NCBI RefSeq assembly: GCF_000024765.1
Contig: NC_013422.1
Span: 1,817,501 to 1,881,500, forward strand
Source of the DNA: Halothiobacillus neapolitanus c2
GTDB lineage: Bacteria; Pseudomonadota; Gammaproteobacteria; Halothiobacillales; Halothiobacillaceae
DNA length: 64,000 bases
Direction: 5' to 3'
Each line of letters begins with the position of its first letter. Position 1 is the stretch's first letter. This document shows positions 1 to 8,496 of this stretch, piece by piece. A model generated the notes under the pieces. The model had not been told where the DNA came from. It saw nothing but the letters and a program-made list of their open reading frames with translations, and made no database searches. The translations under genes were made by a program, and so were the position numbers.

Positions 1-637
1 CACATCCCGGCACACCGGGCACGTTATCTACTGTATCCCCAACCAGCGTCAGGTAATCGATGAACTGAGCTGCGGTGATGCCATATTTCGCTTCGATAGC
101 CGCTTCATCCAGCACCGTATTGGTCATGGTGTTCACCAGACGTATTCCCTCGGTCACCAACTGCGCAAAGTCCTTGTCGGCGGTCGCGACCAGCACCGAT
201 TCACCGTTCTGCCGCGCCTGATGCATTAGTGTCCCGATCACATCATCGGCTTCCACACCCGAAACGCACAACAACGGAAAACCCAATGCTCGCACCAACT
301 CATGCACCGGCTCGATTTGCACGCGCAGGTCATCCGGCAGCGGTGGGCGTTGTGCTTTGTATTCGGGATAGAGTTCATCGCGAAATGTCGGGCCGGGCGC
401 ATCGAACACCACGGCCATACGGTCGGGATTTTCCTCTCGCCGAAGTTTCTGCAACATATTGATCACGCCGTGAATCGCGCCCGTCGGTGTGCCATCCGGT
501 GCCGTCAGCGGGGGCAGCGCATGGAAGGCACGGAACAGGAACGAACTACCATCCACCAGAATCAGCGATTTGGATTTCACTGTCGGTTCGGCGGGCTCGA
601 CTGGAAGGGCAACGTGCGAGGAAAAGAGATCATTCAT
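1..637 (-). CDS. polA: DNA polymerase I, N-terminal part (cut by window edge)
   Basis: This is the first 212 codons of DNA polymerase I, covering the 5'-3' exonuclease domain; the rest lies beyond the left edge. Near the N-terminus are [17 protein letters not shown], then [19 protein letters not shown] and [11 protein letters not shown], then [11 protein letters not shown]. These are the conserved acidic and basic patches of the PolA FEN-type nuclease used for nick translation and Okazaki-fragment processing. The ATG at 637 is the first start after an in-frame TGA four codons upstream, which fixes the start although no clear ribosome binding site precedes it. It is divergent from the LOG gene across about 150 bp. 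Confidence 0.95.
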   Translation of the reverse strand, partial: MNDLFSSHVALPVEPAEPTVKSKSLILVDGSSFLFRAFHALPPLTAPDGTPTGAIHGVINMLQKLRREENPDRMAVVFDAPGPTFRDELYPEYKAQRPPLPDDLRVQIEPVHELVRALGFPLLCVSGVEADDVIGTLMHQARQNGESVLVATADKDFAQLVTEGIRLVNTMTNTVLDEAAIEAKYGITAAQFIDYLTLVGDTVDNVPGVPGC

Positions 638-786
638 GGTTGGTCATCGAAATTTGGCTTCAAGGTCGGTACTATGCCACATGCTCTTGGGCATAGGCTG
701 CTGCCACGGGCGATTCGACCAAGACGGCTCATTGAACCGGGCTACAAATAAGCAAACCAGCTAAACACACCAGATGACATCCGCGC

Positions 787-1506
787 ATGAGTCCAAAAAT
801 ACCCAATCACCCGTCCCGTCTCGATAAAAGCGAACGACTGAGCCAGGAATCGTGGAAAATTTTCCAGATCATGGCCGAATTCGTGCAGGGTTATGAAACG
901 CTGGCCAGCATTGAACCTGCTGTTACCATTTTCGGTTCCGCCCGATTTGCGCCCGATCATCCCCACTATCTGATGACCGTCGAAATCGCCCGGCTCCTCT
1001 CGGACGGCGGTTTTGCGGTTGTCTCCGGTGGCGGGCCCGGCATCATGGAGGCCGCGAACAAGGGCGCGAAGGAAGGCGGCGCGCCGAGTGTCGGTTTGAA
1101 TATCACCCTGCCGCACGAGCAGCACGACAATCCATATCAGGATATTTCCCTGCATTTTCAGCATTTTTTTGCGCGCAAGGTCATGTTCGTAAAATACGCT
1201 TCTGCCTATGTCGTCATGCCAGGCGGCTTCGGCACGCTGGATGAAATGGCGGAGATACTCACGCTGGTGCAAACCGGCAAATCCCGCCGCATTCCCATCA
1301 TTCTGGTGGGCACTGCGTTCTGGAGCGGCCTGCTGAATTGGTTCAAACAGACACTGTTGACCGAGGGCACTATTGGCGAGGGTGATATGGATCTGATGAC
1401 CGTTTGTGATGAGCCACAAACCGTGGTCAGTACCATTTTCGATTTCTACCGCAACCGAAATTTGGGCGCGACCGCAGAAGAACAGAAGAAACTGCTCGAT
1501 CTGTAA
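787..1506 (+). CDS. LOG family protein (TIGR00730-type nucleotide phosphoribohydrolase)
   Basis: The 239-residue protein has a Rossmann-like lysine-decarboxylase/LOG fold. GGGPGIMEAANKG lies at about residues 81-93 and PGGFGTLDE at 145-153; the latter is the PGGxGTxxE signature that binds the nucleotide phosphate and catalyses base release. In plants LOG enzymes activate cytokinins. Bacterial members release free base from nucleoside monophosphates, but the in vivo substrate here cannot be told from sequence. Old annotations call such genes lysine decarboxylase, which is misleading. It stands alone between divergent polA and thrB. Confidence 0.88.
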   Translation: MSPKIPNHPSRLDKSERLSQESWKIFQIMAEFVQGYETLASIEPAVTIFGSARFAPDHPHYLMTVEIARLLSDGGFAVVSGGGPGIMEAANKGAKEGGAPSVGLNITLPHEQHDNPYQDISLHFQHFFARKVMFVKYASAYVVMPGGFGTLDEMAEILTLVQTGKSRRIPIILVGTAFWSGLLNWFKQTLLTEGTIGEGDMDLMTVCDEPQTVVSTIFDFYRNRNLGATAEEQKKLLDL

Positions 1507-1668
1507 GACAGCTATAAACTGGGGCGATAAAAACGAGCATCACTCCATTCAGAGAAACCATTTTTCACGCGAGCGGTTTTCGCTTACCCTGCCCGCCAAG
1601 CCTAGTCGGACCCGTCGACCTCGACGCGTCAACGCCTCGCCGAGCCCCCAAGACCGGAACGAATTACC

Positions 1669-2634
1669 ATGTCGGTTTTCACCACAGTACACGAACATCA
1701 ACTCAACCAATTCCTGACGCAATTCGATTGCGGTCGGCTCGTTTCCTTCGCGGGCATCGCGGCAGGCATCGAGAATACCAACTACTTCGTTACCACCGAT
1801 CGCTATGCGTTGGTACTGACGCTGTTCGAACACCATCAACCGGACGAACTGCACTACTTTCTCGATCTGATGGCGTATCTGGCAGAACATGACATTCCGA
1901 CCGCCCACCCGATGTGCAGCAAAAGCGGCTCCTATCTCGGCGAACTCAATGGCAAACCCGCTGCACTCGTCCGCCGCCTGACGGGCGGATCGCTGGAACA
2001 TCCCAATACCGAAGAATGCCGCACGATGGGCACCGCGCTCGGCCAGATGCATCGTACCAGCCCCGGTTTTGGCGGCTACCGCGAACCCGACCGGGCCTTG
2101 CCGTGGTTGCAGGAAACCGGTGCCATACTGGCGGCACATCTTGCCAAAGACATCGAAGGCGAAACCGTCGCCCTGCTTGAAGACGAGCTCGATTTTCAGC
2201 AAAACCACCCGCGCGGCCATCTGCCGCAAGGCGCCATTCATGCCGACTTGTTCCGTGATAACGCCTTGTTCGAACAGGGCCGCCTGACCGGCATCATCGA
2301 CCTGTACTACGCCTGCAACGACGCCTTGGCCTATGATCTGGCCGTCACCATCAACGACTGGTGCCGCGACGAGCAGGACGGCATTGACGAAACGCGCGCC
2401 CGTGCAATGCTGGCCGGTTACCAGGGCGAACGTCCGCTCAACGACGACGAACGCGCCGCTTGGCCCGGATTGCTTCGTGCGGCCGCCATGCGTTTTTGGC
2501 TTTCGCGACTCAAGGATCAATGTTTTCCTCGCGAAGGCGAAATGACTTATCAGAAAGACCCCGAAGTTTTCCGTCGCCTGCTGATCGCCCATCGAGCACA
2601 GGCAGACGCCACCCGCGCCTGGCTCAATGGCTGA
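1669..2634 (+). CDS. thrB: Homoserine kinase, ThrB type II
   Basis: The 321-residue protein belongs to the aminoglycoside-phosphotransferase-fold homoserine kinases (type II), not the GHMP family used by E. coli. The typical N-terminus MSVFTTV leads to a lobe with GIENTNYFV. The catalytic region is AIHADLFRDNALF, the HxDxxxxN loop, followed by GIIDLYYACNDALAYDLA, which holds the metal-binding aspartate. It phosphorylates L-homoserine in threonine synthesis. Its last 8 bases overlap the dusB start at 2627, so the two are probably co-translated. The 162 bp upstream should hold its promoter. Confidence 0.93.
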   Translation: MSVFTTVHEHQLNQFLTQFDCGRLVSFAGIAAGIENTNYFVTTDRYALVLTLFEHHQPDELHYFLDLMAYLAEHDIPTAHPMCSKSGSYLGELNGKPAALVRRLTGGSLEHPNTEECRTMGTALGQMHRTSPGFGGYREPDRALPWLQETGAILAAHLAKDIEGETVALLEDELDFQQNHPRGHLPQGAIHADLFRDNALFEQGRLTGIIDLYYACNDALAYDLAVTINDWCRDEQDGIDETRARAMLAGYQGERPLNDDERAAWPGLLRAAAMRFWLSRLKDQCFPREGEMTYQKDPEVFRRLLIAHRAQADATRAWLNG

Positions 2635-3628
2635 ATCGCCTCCGCTGCCGCCCATCATTCTGCACGGGCGAACCGGAGACCCGGTCATCATCGACCCACC
2701 GCTCGCGCTCGCCCCCATGGCCGGTGTTTCAGACCGCCCTTTCCGCCAGCTCTGCCGTGAATACGGCGCAGGGCTGGTGGTCACGGAAATGATGAGCGCC
2801 AAACCGGAACTGCAATCCAGCGCCAAAAGTCGCCTGCGCCAAATCGACAGCAACGACATCGAACCCCGTGCGGTGCAGCTGCTGGGCAATGATCCGTTTG
2901 AGCTGGCCGAAGCCGCCCGATTTGCAGTCTCGCAAGGCGCACAACTGATCGACCTCAACCTCGGCTGCCCTGCCAAAAAGGTATGCAAACGCGCTGCAGG
3001 ATCTGCACTCATGGCAGAACCGGATACCGTCGCCCGCCTTCTGGAAGCACTGGTGGCCGCCGTCGATTGTCCGGTTAGCCTGAAAATGCGCACCGGTCCG
3101 GACCGCGAGTGGCGCAATGCCGTTGCGATCGCAAAAATCGCCGAGAATGCCGGGATATCCATGCTGTCGATCCACGGGCGCACCCGCGCAGACCGCTACG
3201 AAGGCGAAGCGGAATACGACACCATTGCCGAAGTGGTTGCCGCCGTCGACCTGCCAGTGTTTGCCAATGGCGACATCACTACCCCTCAGAAAGCCCGTCA
3301 AGTGATCGCCCATACGGGCGCCGCGGGCATCATGGTCGGACGAGGCGCGTTTGGTCAGCCCTGGATTTTCTCCGCGTTAAAAGCCGAGCTCACCGGCCAA
3401 CCACTCCCCAGCCCCCCGGATCGCGCCGAACGTGTCGTTGCCATCAAAAAACAATTTGAAAAAATCTATCATCATTACGGCGACTCATTAGGAATTCGCA
3501 TCGCCCGAAAGCATCTGGGCTGGTATGCTGCGTCCCTTGAATTGGGTGAAGAAGATCGAGCTGTATTCAACCGCTTCGAGCACCCTGAACAGCAACGCCA
3601 ATGGTTAGCGCAGCACGCTAACGGATAA
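2627..3628 (+). CDS. dusB: tRNA-dihydrouridine synthase B
   Basis: DusB uses FMN and NADPH to reduce uridine to dihydrouridine in the tRNA D-loop. The 333-residue sequence opens its TIM barrel with APMAGVSDRPFRQLC. NLGCPAKKV carries the catalytic cysteine (C114), SIHGRTR is the usual phosphate/RNA contact strand, and NGDITTP and VGRGAFGQPWIF bind FMN. The C-terminal helical domain includes RKHLGWY. The ATG overlaps the 3' end of thrB, and fis follows after 34 bp, reproducing the conserved dusB-fis operon. Confidence 0.96.
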   Translation: MAESPPLPPIILHGRTGDPVIIDPPLALAPMAGVSDRPFRQLCREYGAGLVVTEMMSAKPELQSSAKSRLRQIDSNDIEPRAVQLLGNDPFELAEAARFAVSQGAQLIDLNLGCPAKKVCKRAAGSALMAEPDTVARLLEALVAAVDCPVSLKMRTGPDREWRNAVAIAKIAENAGISMLSIHGRTRADRYEGEAEYDTIAEVVAAVDLPVFANGDITTPQKARQVIAHTGAAGIMVGRGAFGQPWIFSALKAELTGQPLPSPPDRAERVVAIKKQFEKIYHHYGDSLGIRIARKHLGWYAASLELGEEDRAVFNRFEHPEQQRQWLAQHANG

Positions 3629-3662
3629 ACTCCCTTACCCGGCTGAACGAACGAATCCGCTT

Positions 3663-3983
3663 ATGAATGCAAAAACACCCACGGAAGAAATCCCTCTGGC
3701 CAACGGCCACTGGCAGTGTCTGAATACGGATGAAGCACATGGTGACAACCCCGTTCAGCAGGCCGTGCGTGCAGCGCTCGATGCCTTGTGGGAAACGTTG
3801 GAAGGCGACCAGCCCAGCAATCTCTACGACCTCGTTATCGCGCAGATCGAACGCCCCCTGCTGGAAACGGCGATGATGCGCTGCGAGCAAAATCAGTCCC
3901 GCGCGGCCGAATGCCTTGGCATCAACCGCAGCACCCTGCGCAAGAAACTCAAACAGCATCAATTACTGCCCGGAGAAGGCTAA
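3663..3983 (+). CDS. fis: DNA-binding protein Fis
   Basis: The 106-residue protein is slightly longer than E. coli Fis (98). The C-terminal helix-turn-helix is clear: LLETAMMRCEQNQSRAAE followed by CLGINRSTLRKKLKQHQLL. Fis is a dimeric nucleoid protein that bends DNA and activates rRNA and other growth-phase promoters; the N-terminal part carries the dimer and invertase-activation regions. The location directly after dusB is the standard gammaproteobacterial arrangement. A hairpin with a T-run at 4070-4101 is a likely terminator. Confidence 0.95.
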   Translation: MNAKTPTEEIPLANGHWQCLNTDEAHGDNPVQQAVRAALDALWETLEGDQPSNLYDLVIAQIERPLLETAMMRCEQNQSRAAECLGINRSTLRKKLKQHQLLPGEG

Positions 3984-4069
3984 AACTGGGCAAAATCATC
4001 TTGAAGAAGAGCCGCGTTCATACGGAGCAATTCTTCGGACACTTGGTTCGATCCGGCAAATCCTCCCCA

Positions 4070-4101
4070 GCCCCCTTTTCAAAGGGGGCGTCTGTTTTTT
4101 T
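4070..4101 (+). terminator. Hairpin plus T-run after fis
   Basis: A nine-base stem (GCCCCCTTT pairing with AAAGGGGGC, two-base loop) at 4070-4089 is followed within six bases by seven Ts. This looks like a rho-independent terminator for the thrB-dusB-fis operon. The stem sequence also resembles a dispersed C-rich/G-rich repeat found in many proteobacteria, so its origin may be a repeat element. Confidence 0.6.
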
Positions 4102-4157
4102 GAATGGACAGGCTTCCCCCCTCGTAAAAAGGGGATGAGGAAAAGACAGCCCCCTGT

Positions 4158-4196
4158 GGAGTTATTCAGGGGAGTTATTCAGGGGAGTTATTCAGG
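4158..4196 (+). repeat. Three perfect 13-bp tandem repeats
   Basis: GGAGTTATTCAGG occurs three times head to tail (4158-4170, 4171-4183, 4184-4196) in the noncoding stretch between fis and tcdA, directly before the dispersed palindromic repeat at 4199. No protein or known regulatory site explains it. The rest of 3984-4300 holds only the terminator-like hairpin and the palindromic repeat. Confidence 0.9.
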
Positions 4197-4198
4197 GG

Positions 4199-4322
4199 AA
4201 GCTCGAAATACCAGTCATTCCCGCGTAGGCGGGAATCCAGCGCCTTGATTTTTCCAGCGCTTTGATTTTTCTGGGTTCCCGCTTTCGCGGAAACGACGAA
4301 TCATGGGTATTTCGAAGTGTCC
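4199..4322 (+). repeat. Dispersed palindromic repeat, copy A (dRS3-like core)
   Basis: This copy shares its whole plan with the elements at 13352 and 53551: a CTCGAAA-type outer arm, the core ATTCCCGCGTAGGCGGGAAT, a GGTTCCCGCTTTCGCGG-type second hairpin and a closing GGGTATTTCGA arm. The 20-bp core fits the ATTCCC-N8-GGGAAT pattern of the Neisseria dRS3 repeat. Copy A has an internal duplication of about 18 bp (CCAGCGC[C/T]TTGATTTTT twice). Its right end encodes the last residues and the stop codon of tcdA. Confidence 0.8.
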
Positions 4323-5086
4323 TCAGACTGTTCAGAATCACTTTTCAGTACCAGCAATCGTCGAATAATCTCTCCGGCCACAATGTGACCGAAAATATTC
4401 GGCATGTAGCTGATTGTGCCATTGACGGCCCTCGGGCGAATACCGGTGTCTGTGGGCACATGCGGGGCGGGTTTGCTCGGCAGTTCGGTGGAATAGACGA
4501 CCGGGATATCCAGTGCGCAATCGAGTTGGCGAAGGCGCGTGCGCAGCACACGGGCAAGGCCACAGCCTTGCACTTCGGACAGTGTGCCGACCCGTACGGC
4601 GCGCGGATCGAGGCGATTCCCCGCACCCAGCGCCGTCATGGTCATGATGCCCCGTGCCCGGGCTTGTGCCAGCAATACGGCCTTGACGCCGATCGAGTCG
4701 ATACAATCGGCAATCGCATCCATGGGGTGCTGTTCCAATAGTTCGGTCACGCCGGATTCTTGCAAGAAATACGGCAGGGGCACGGTGGCAATGTCATTGC
4801 GGATCGATGCGAAGCGCGCTACGGCAACCTCTGCCTTGCTTTCCCCAATCACCGCTTCGGTTGACAGCATTTGCCGGTTGAGGTTCGAACGGCAGAATGT
4901 GTCGTGGTCGAGCAGGTAGACCGTACCCACACCGGCACGAACGAGCGACTCGGCGCACGCGCCGCCCACACCCCCCAAACCGGCGACAAGAACACGTGCC
5001 CGACGCAGCGCTTCCAAACCGTTTTCGCCAACCAGCAATTCAGTGCGCTCTTCCAATCGTTCAGACATCACTATCATTCCAGTCAA
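4301..5086 (-). CDS. tcdA: tRNA threonylcarbamoyladenosine dehydratase
   Basis: The protein is a ThiF/E1-like enzyme that cyclises t6A37 in tRNA to ct6A using ATP. ARVLVAGLGGVGGACAESL near residues 30-48 is the nucleotide-binding loop, LLDHDTFCRSNLNRQ is the DxD(x)4NxxRQ segment and DCIDSIGVKAVL follows. At 261 residues it is near the usual length (about 268 in E. coli). The ORF begins at 5086, but the second Met (5068, MSERLEERTELL) matches family starts better. The last residues (DTSKYP) and the stop come from a dispersed repeat, so the native C-terminus was probably replaced. Confidence 0.9.
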   Translation of the reverse strand: MTGMIVMSERLEERTELLVGENGLEALRRARVLVAGLGGVGGACAESLVRAGVGTVYLLDHDTFCRSNLNRQMLSTEAVIGESKAEVAVARFASIRNDIATVPLPYFLQESGVTELLEQHPMDAIADCIDSIGVKAVLLAQARARGIMTMTALGAGNRLDPRAVRVGTLSEVQGCGLARVLRTRLRQLDCALDIPVVYSTELPSKPAPHVPTDTGIRPRAVNGTISYMPNIFGHIVAGEIIRRLLVLKSDSEQSEDTSKYP

Positions 5087-5232
5087 AAGAACCTCATTAT
5101 GCGCAAAATTCCCGCATCTCGCCGTCTAACAACTAGAATCATCGTCATGGCTTTTATTCATGGTGTTGATTAAGCTTCATCAATGAATATTTTTTACTCA
5201 ATACAGGCTCATTCACGGATTTTCACAGCGCG

Positions 5233-8200
5233 ATGACAGCCCACCCAACCAACAATAATGACCAGCCACAACGTGATGACTCAGCCGCCGTGCAGCCCCT
5301 CGTTGAGAAGATGGAACGCCAGCAAGCGTTATTGCAATCCTTGCTTGGGCAAATCGACATCCTCATCTCTGCTGCCGACGAGCATGAGCTCCTGGATGTC
5401 GTTTGCACGCAATTATTGGCTTCCGGCTTGTTTGTTGGGGCATGGCTCGGTCAAGTAGCATCACCCAAGGCGAATGAATTTACGGTAATAACGGCCGGCA
5501 GTAATGGGCGAGCAATTCTGGATGTGCTGACCCAAGAGCAAGCATCGGTTTTGAGTGATTTTCTTGCGCGTGCTCAATTCAAAGATCAGGCACTCGTCGA
5601 GGAATCCGATCTTACCGCGCTCACCGAGCCCTGGCGACCGTTCGCGCCGAACAATGCCCATCTCAGCATTTTTTTCATTCCTATCTTTCGCAACGAATTA
5701 CCCTGGGCCGTGTTGGTGGTGGTGCACACTCACGATCAGCCATTAGACCGCCTTGTCAGCGACACTCTGACTCGCTTGGGTGAATTGATCGATACCGCCT
5801 TGGGCCAACTGGATTTGCGTAAGCAACTGAGCGAAGAATACGAACGCACGGCGTATCTGGCCTATCACGACGCGCTGACTTCGTTGGCGAACCGACGCTT
5901 TCTCGATGAAGAGCTTCCCAAGGCGATGGCACGCGCACAACGACACGAGCAATCGCTTGCGATCGTTATGCTCGATATTGATGATTTCAAACCGATCAAT
6001 GATCAATACGGTCATGCCGTCGGTGATGAACTGCTGGTCGACCTCGCCAACCGTTTAAGTAAAACCCTGCGTTCATCCGATTTGGCCGTTCGTCAGGGCG
6101 GCGATGAGTTTATTTTGCTCATTGAGGGGATTAACTCGAAAAATGAACTGACTCAGGGGCTCAATCGCATTCAAACAAGCCTGGATAAACCCTACGAGCT
6201 ACCCGAAGGCAAAACCCATGTCCGATTCAGTATGGGAATCACCGTTTTCCCCGAGGATGATGTTGCTCCCGATATCTTGATCCGTCATGCCGATGCCGCC
6301 CTGTATGCCAGCAAAGATCAAAAATACAAACGCCAACTCCCATGGCAGTTCTGGCATGAATTGGGAAGCGGCGATGCAAACACGCCTGTTGACTCGTTTG
6401 ATCGCATACCGGCCTACGGCCCGGAAGCGGCCGCATTGATCAAAAAAGTCTCGGCGGAAGTAAGACAGTTGACCGAAGGATTTGTGGATCGGTTTTACCG
6501 GGAGCTGGCTGCTGTCGACCGAGACTCGGGAAAAATCATCTCCTGGCTCAGTGCAGAAGAATATGAACATTTACGTTCAAGGCAAACCGAGCATCTTGAA
6601 TTTTTGCTCTCGGCCGATCTCACTGAAGAAGCACACTGCACCAAGGCACGGGCGGTTGGCGATATCCACGCGTTCATTGGTGTTTCGGCAAGCAGCCTGG
6701 TGCGTGCTATCACGGTGTACATGCACCAATTCGATGACGCTTCGCTGAAATTCCAGTTGGGTCGCAAGGATTTTAACAACCTGGAATCCATCATCACCTC
6801 CCGACTAAGCACCGAGCTCTCGGAAGAACTTGAAGCCGAAGAGCAAATAAGCGCGCAATTTCAAGAGGGCCTCAACGCAATCGATGCGTTAAGCAGAACC
6901 AACACGTCGTGGCAAAACTTTAACGAGCAATTACTTGAGATTCTCTGTGGCCTCCCCGCGATAAAGGCGGCCTGGATTGGCGCCCCGGATGACCTGGGCC
7001 AATTCGTCGTTAATTTTGAGCATTACGGGGACGAGATAGACAAAGTGCTCCAAGCGTATCCCGATCGGATCGAACTGCCGAGCGTCCTCACGCAGGCAAC
7101 CGGTTCGCAGGGCTCAACGGGCTTAGCATTTCGAACAGGCCAGGTGCAACGCATCAACAACTTCTCAACCAGCCTTAACGCTGAAAAATGGCGAAATGTA
7201 GCAAAGCATGTAGGTATTCGCAGTTCGGTTAGCGTCCCTATTCTGGATGCGCAACGCAATTCGATCGCTGTGCTCACGCTCTACGGCGCCTATCCGGGCA
7301 TGTTCGAATCGCCTCATCGCGCATCCTTCAGCCATCAACTGGGCTTTATCGTCAGTCAGACGTGGGCTCAATTTAATCAAGACTCAGACGCCACGATCTC
7401 GATTCATGAGATCAACCGATGGCGGGAAGCCCTTTATGGCGACGGTTTGCACTTCGTCTACCAGCCAATCATTGACTTACATACCGGCAAGCTCAATAAA
7501 GTTGAAGCACTCGCCAGACTGGATCTATCCGACGGCCGAACCATCATGCCTGGACAATTTATTCCAAGGCTCAATGAACGCCAGATTATTTATGTATTCA
7601 GAAAAGGCTTGGATTTTAGTTTGCGCCAATTAAGCGCGTGGCATGAAAGCAAAAAGATGAAGGGTATTGGCTTATCACTTAATCTGCCGTTGGAAGCGTT
7701 ATTAAATTCACACTGTATCGATTGGGTTCGCGATGCGTTAAGTCGCTTCAATGTATCGGCAAATCATTTATGGCTTGAAGTACTGGAACACTCCGAGACC
7801 GAAGATCACGTCCATATGATTGCGCAAATGCAAAAGTTAAATGAGCTTGGCGTGCATTTGGCGATGGATGATCTGGGCTCCGGTTACAGCAGCCTTATAC
7901 GCCTCAACAAGATGCCATTTGATACCGTTAAAATCGATCAGGCGCTTTTACGCTCAGCGTATGACGACCCACCAAGAATCATCAAGTTCATCAGTGCATT
8001 GATTCGTATGACACAAATCATTGATTTGGATGTCGTCGTCGAGGGTCTCGAGCATCCGGATCTGATCGAGACCGCTCGGATACTGGGTGCCAAGTTTGGT
8101 CAAGGATACGGCATTGCTTTCCCCATGCCACCCAATCAACTTGAAAACTGGCTGAATAATCAAAAACCAAATTCACCCATTAGCGCCCCAACAACACCCA

Positions 8201-8496
8201 TGGGCGCCTTGGCCACACATATGTCATACATTGAAAATGCGACTCATAAATGCGCGCCCATTCTGGAAGGAAAAGACCCGACTCTTTGCCCTGTTCATCG
8301 TTTCATTGAAGAACACGGTTTGATTGACAGCAAAATTGATCATGCCCATCGAGCCATTCATAAAACCAGTTCAAAAGATCAAAAGCTCTACGTTAAGTGC
8401 GCAAACAAATTCCAAGCACTACTGAGCCCGTTAATTATCGAGCCAGCATCGAAAATAGATATGGGAAAACCGCACGCAAACGATACTCACCGATGA
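5233..8496 (+). CDS. GAF-GGDEF-globin-GAF-EAL c-di-GMP enzyme with possible zinc-binding tail
   Basis: This 1087-residue, apparently soluble protein can plausibly both make and break c-di-GMP. Residues 25-195 look like a GAF domain. GGDEF is at 289-293 with an upstream inhibitory-site RxxD (R280-D283). Residues about 390-550 resemble a sensor globin, with FVDRFYREL and VGDIHAFIGV placing a candidate proximal haem histidine at H479. A second GAF-like region spans about 570-715. EAL is at 758-760, with the later catalytic segments MDDLGSGYSS, VKIDQALL and VVVEGLE intact. The tail has C1019, H1039 and H1043, in an arrangement that recalls CZB zinc-binding domains. The stop overlaps the cca start. 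The globin and CZB calls are from pattern only. Confidence 0.85.
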   Translation: MTAHPTNNNDQPQRDDSAAVQPLVEKMERQQALLQSLLGQIDILISAADEHELLDVVCTQLLASGLFVGAWLGQVASPKANEFTVITAGSNGRAILDVLTQEQASVLSDFLARAQFKDQALVEESDLTALTEPWRPFAPNNAHLSIFFIPIFRNELPWAVLVVVHTHDQPLDRLVSDTLTRLGELIDTALGQLDLRKQLSEEYERTAYLAYHDALTSLANRRFLDEELPKAMARAQRHEQSLAIVMLDIDDFKPINDQYGHAVGDELLVDLANRLSKTLRSSDLAVRQGGDEFILLIEGINSKNELTQGLNRIQTSLDKPYELPEGKTHVRFSMGITVFPEDDVAPDILIRHADAALYASKDQKYKRQLPWQFWHELGSGDANTPVDSFDRIPAYGPEAAALIKKVSAEVRQLTEGFVDRFYRELAAVDRDSGKIISWLSAEEYEHLRSRQTEHLEFLLSADLTEEAHCTKARAVGDIHAFIGVSASSLVRAITVYMHQFDDASLKFQLGRKDFNNLESIITSRLSTELSEELEAEEQISAQFQEGLNAIDALSRTNTSWQNFNEQLLEILCGLPAIKAAWIGAPDDLGQFVVNFEHYGDEIDKVLQAYPDRIELPSVLTQATGSQGSTGLAFRTGQVQRINNFSTSLNAEKWRNVAKHVGIRSSVSVPILDAQRNSIAVLTLYGAYPGMFESPHRASFSHQLGFIVSQTWAQFNQDSDATISIHEINRWREALYGDGLHFVYQPIIDLHTGKLNKVEALARLDLSDGRTIMPGQFIPRLNERQIIYVFRKGLDFSLRQLSAWHESKKMKGIGLSLNLPLEALLNSHCIDWVRDALSRFNVSANHLWLEVLEHSETEDHVHMIAQMQKLNELGVHLAMDDLGSGYSSLIRLNKMPFDTVKIDQALLRSAYDDPPRIIKFISALIRMTQIIDLDVVVEGLEHPDLIETARILGAKFGQGYGIAFPMPPNQLENWLNNQKPNSPISAPTTPMGALATHMSYIENATHKCAPILEGKDPTLCPVHRFIEEHGLIDSKIDHAHRAIHKTSSKDQKLYVKCANKFQALLSPLIIEPASKIDMGKPHANDTHR

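Noticed and set aside
1549-3183. 544-codon open frame on the minus strand
   Set aside because: It lies opposite thrB and dusB, both certain genes; its sequence is low-complexity and without family motifs. It is a codon-bias shadow.
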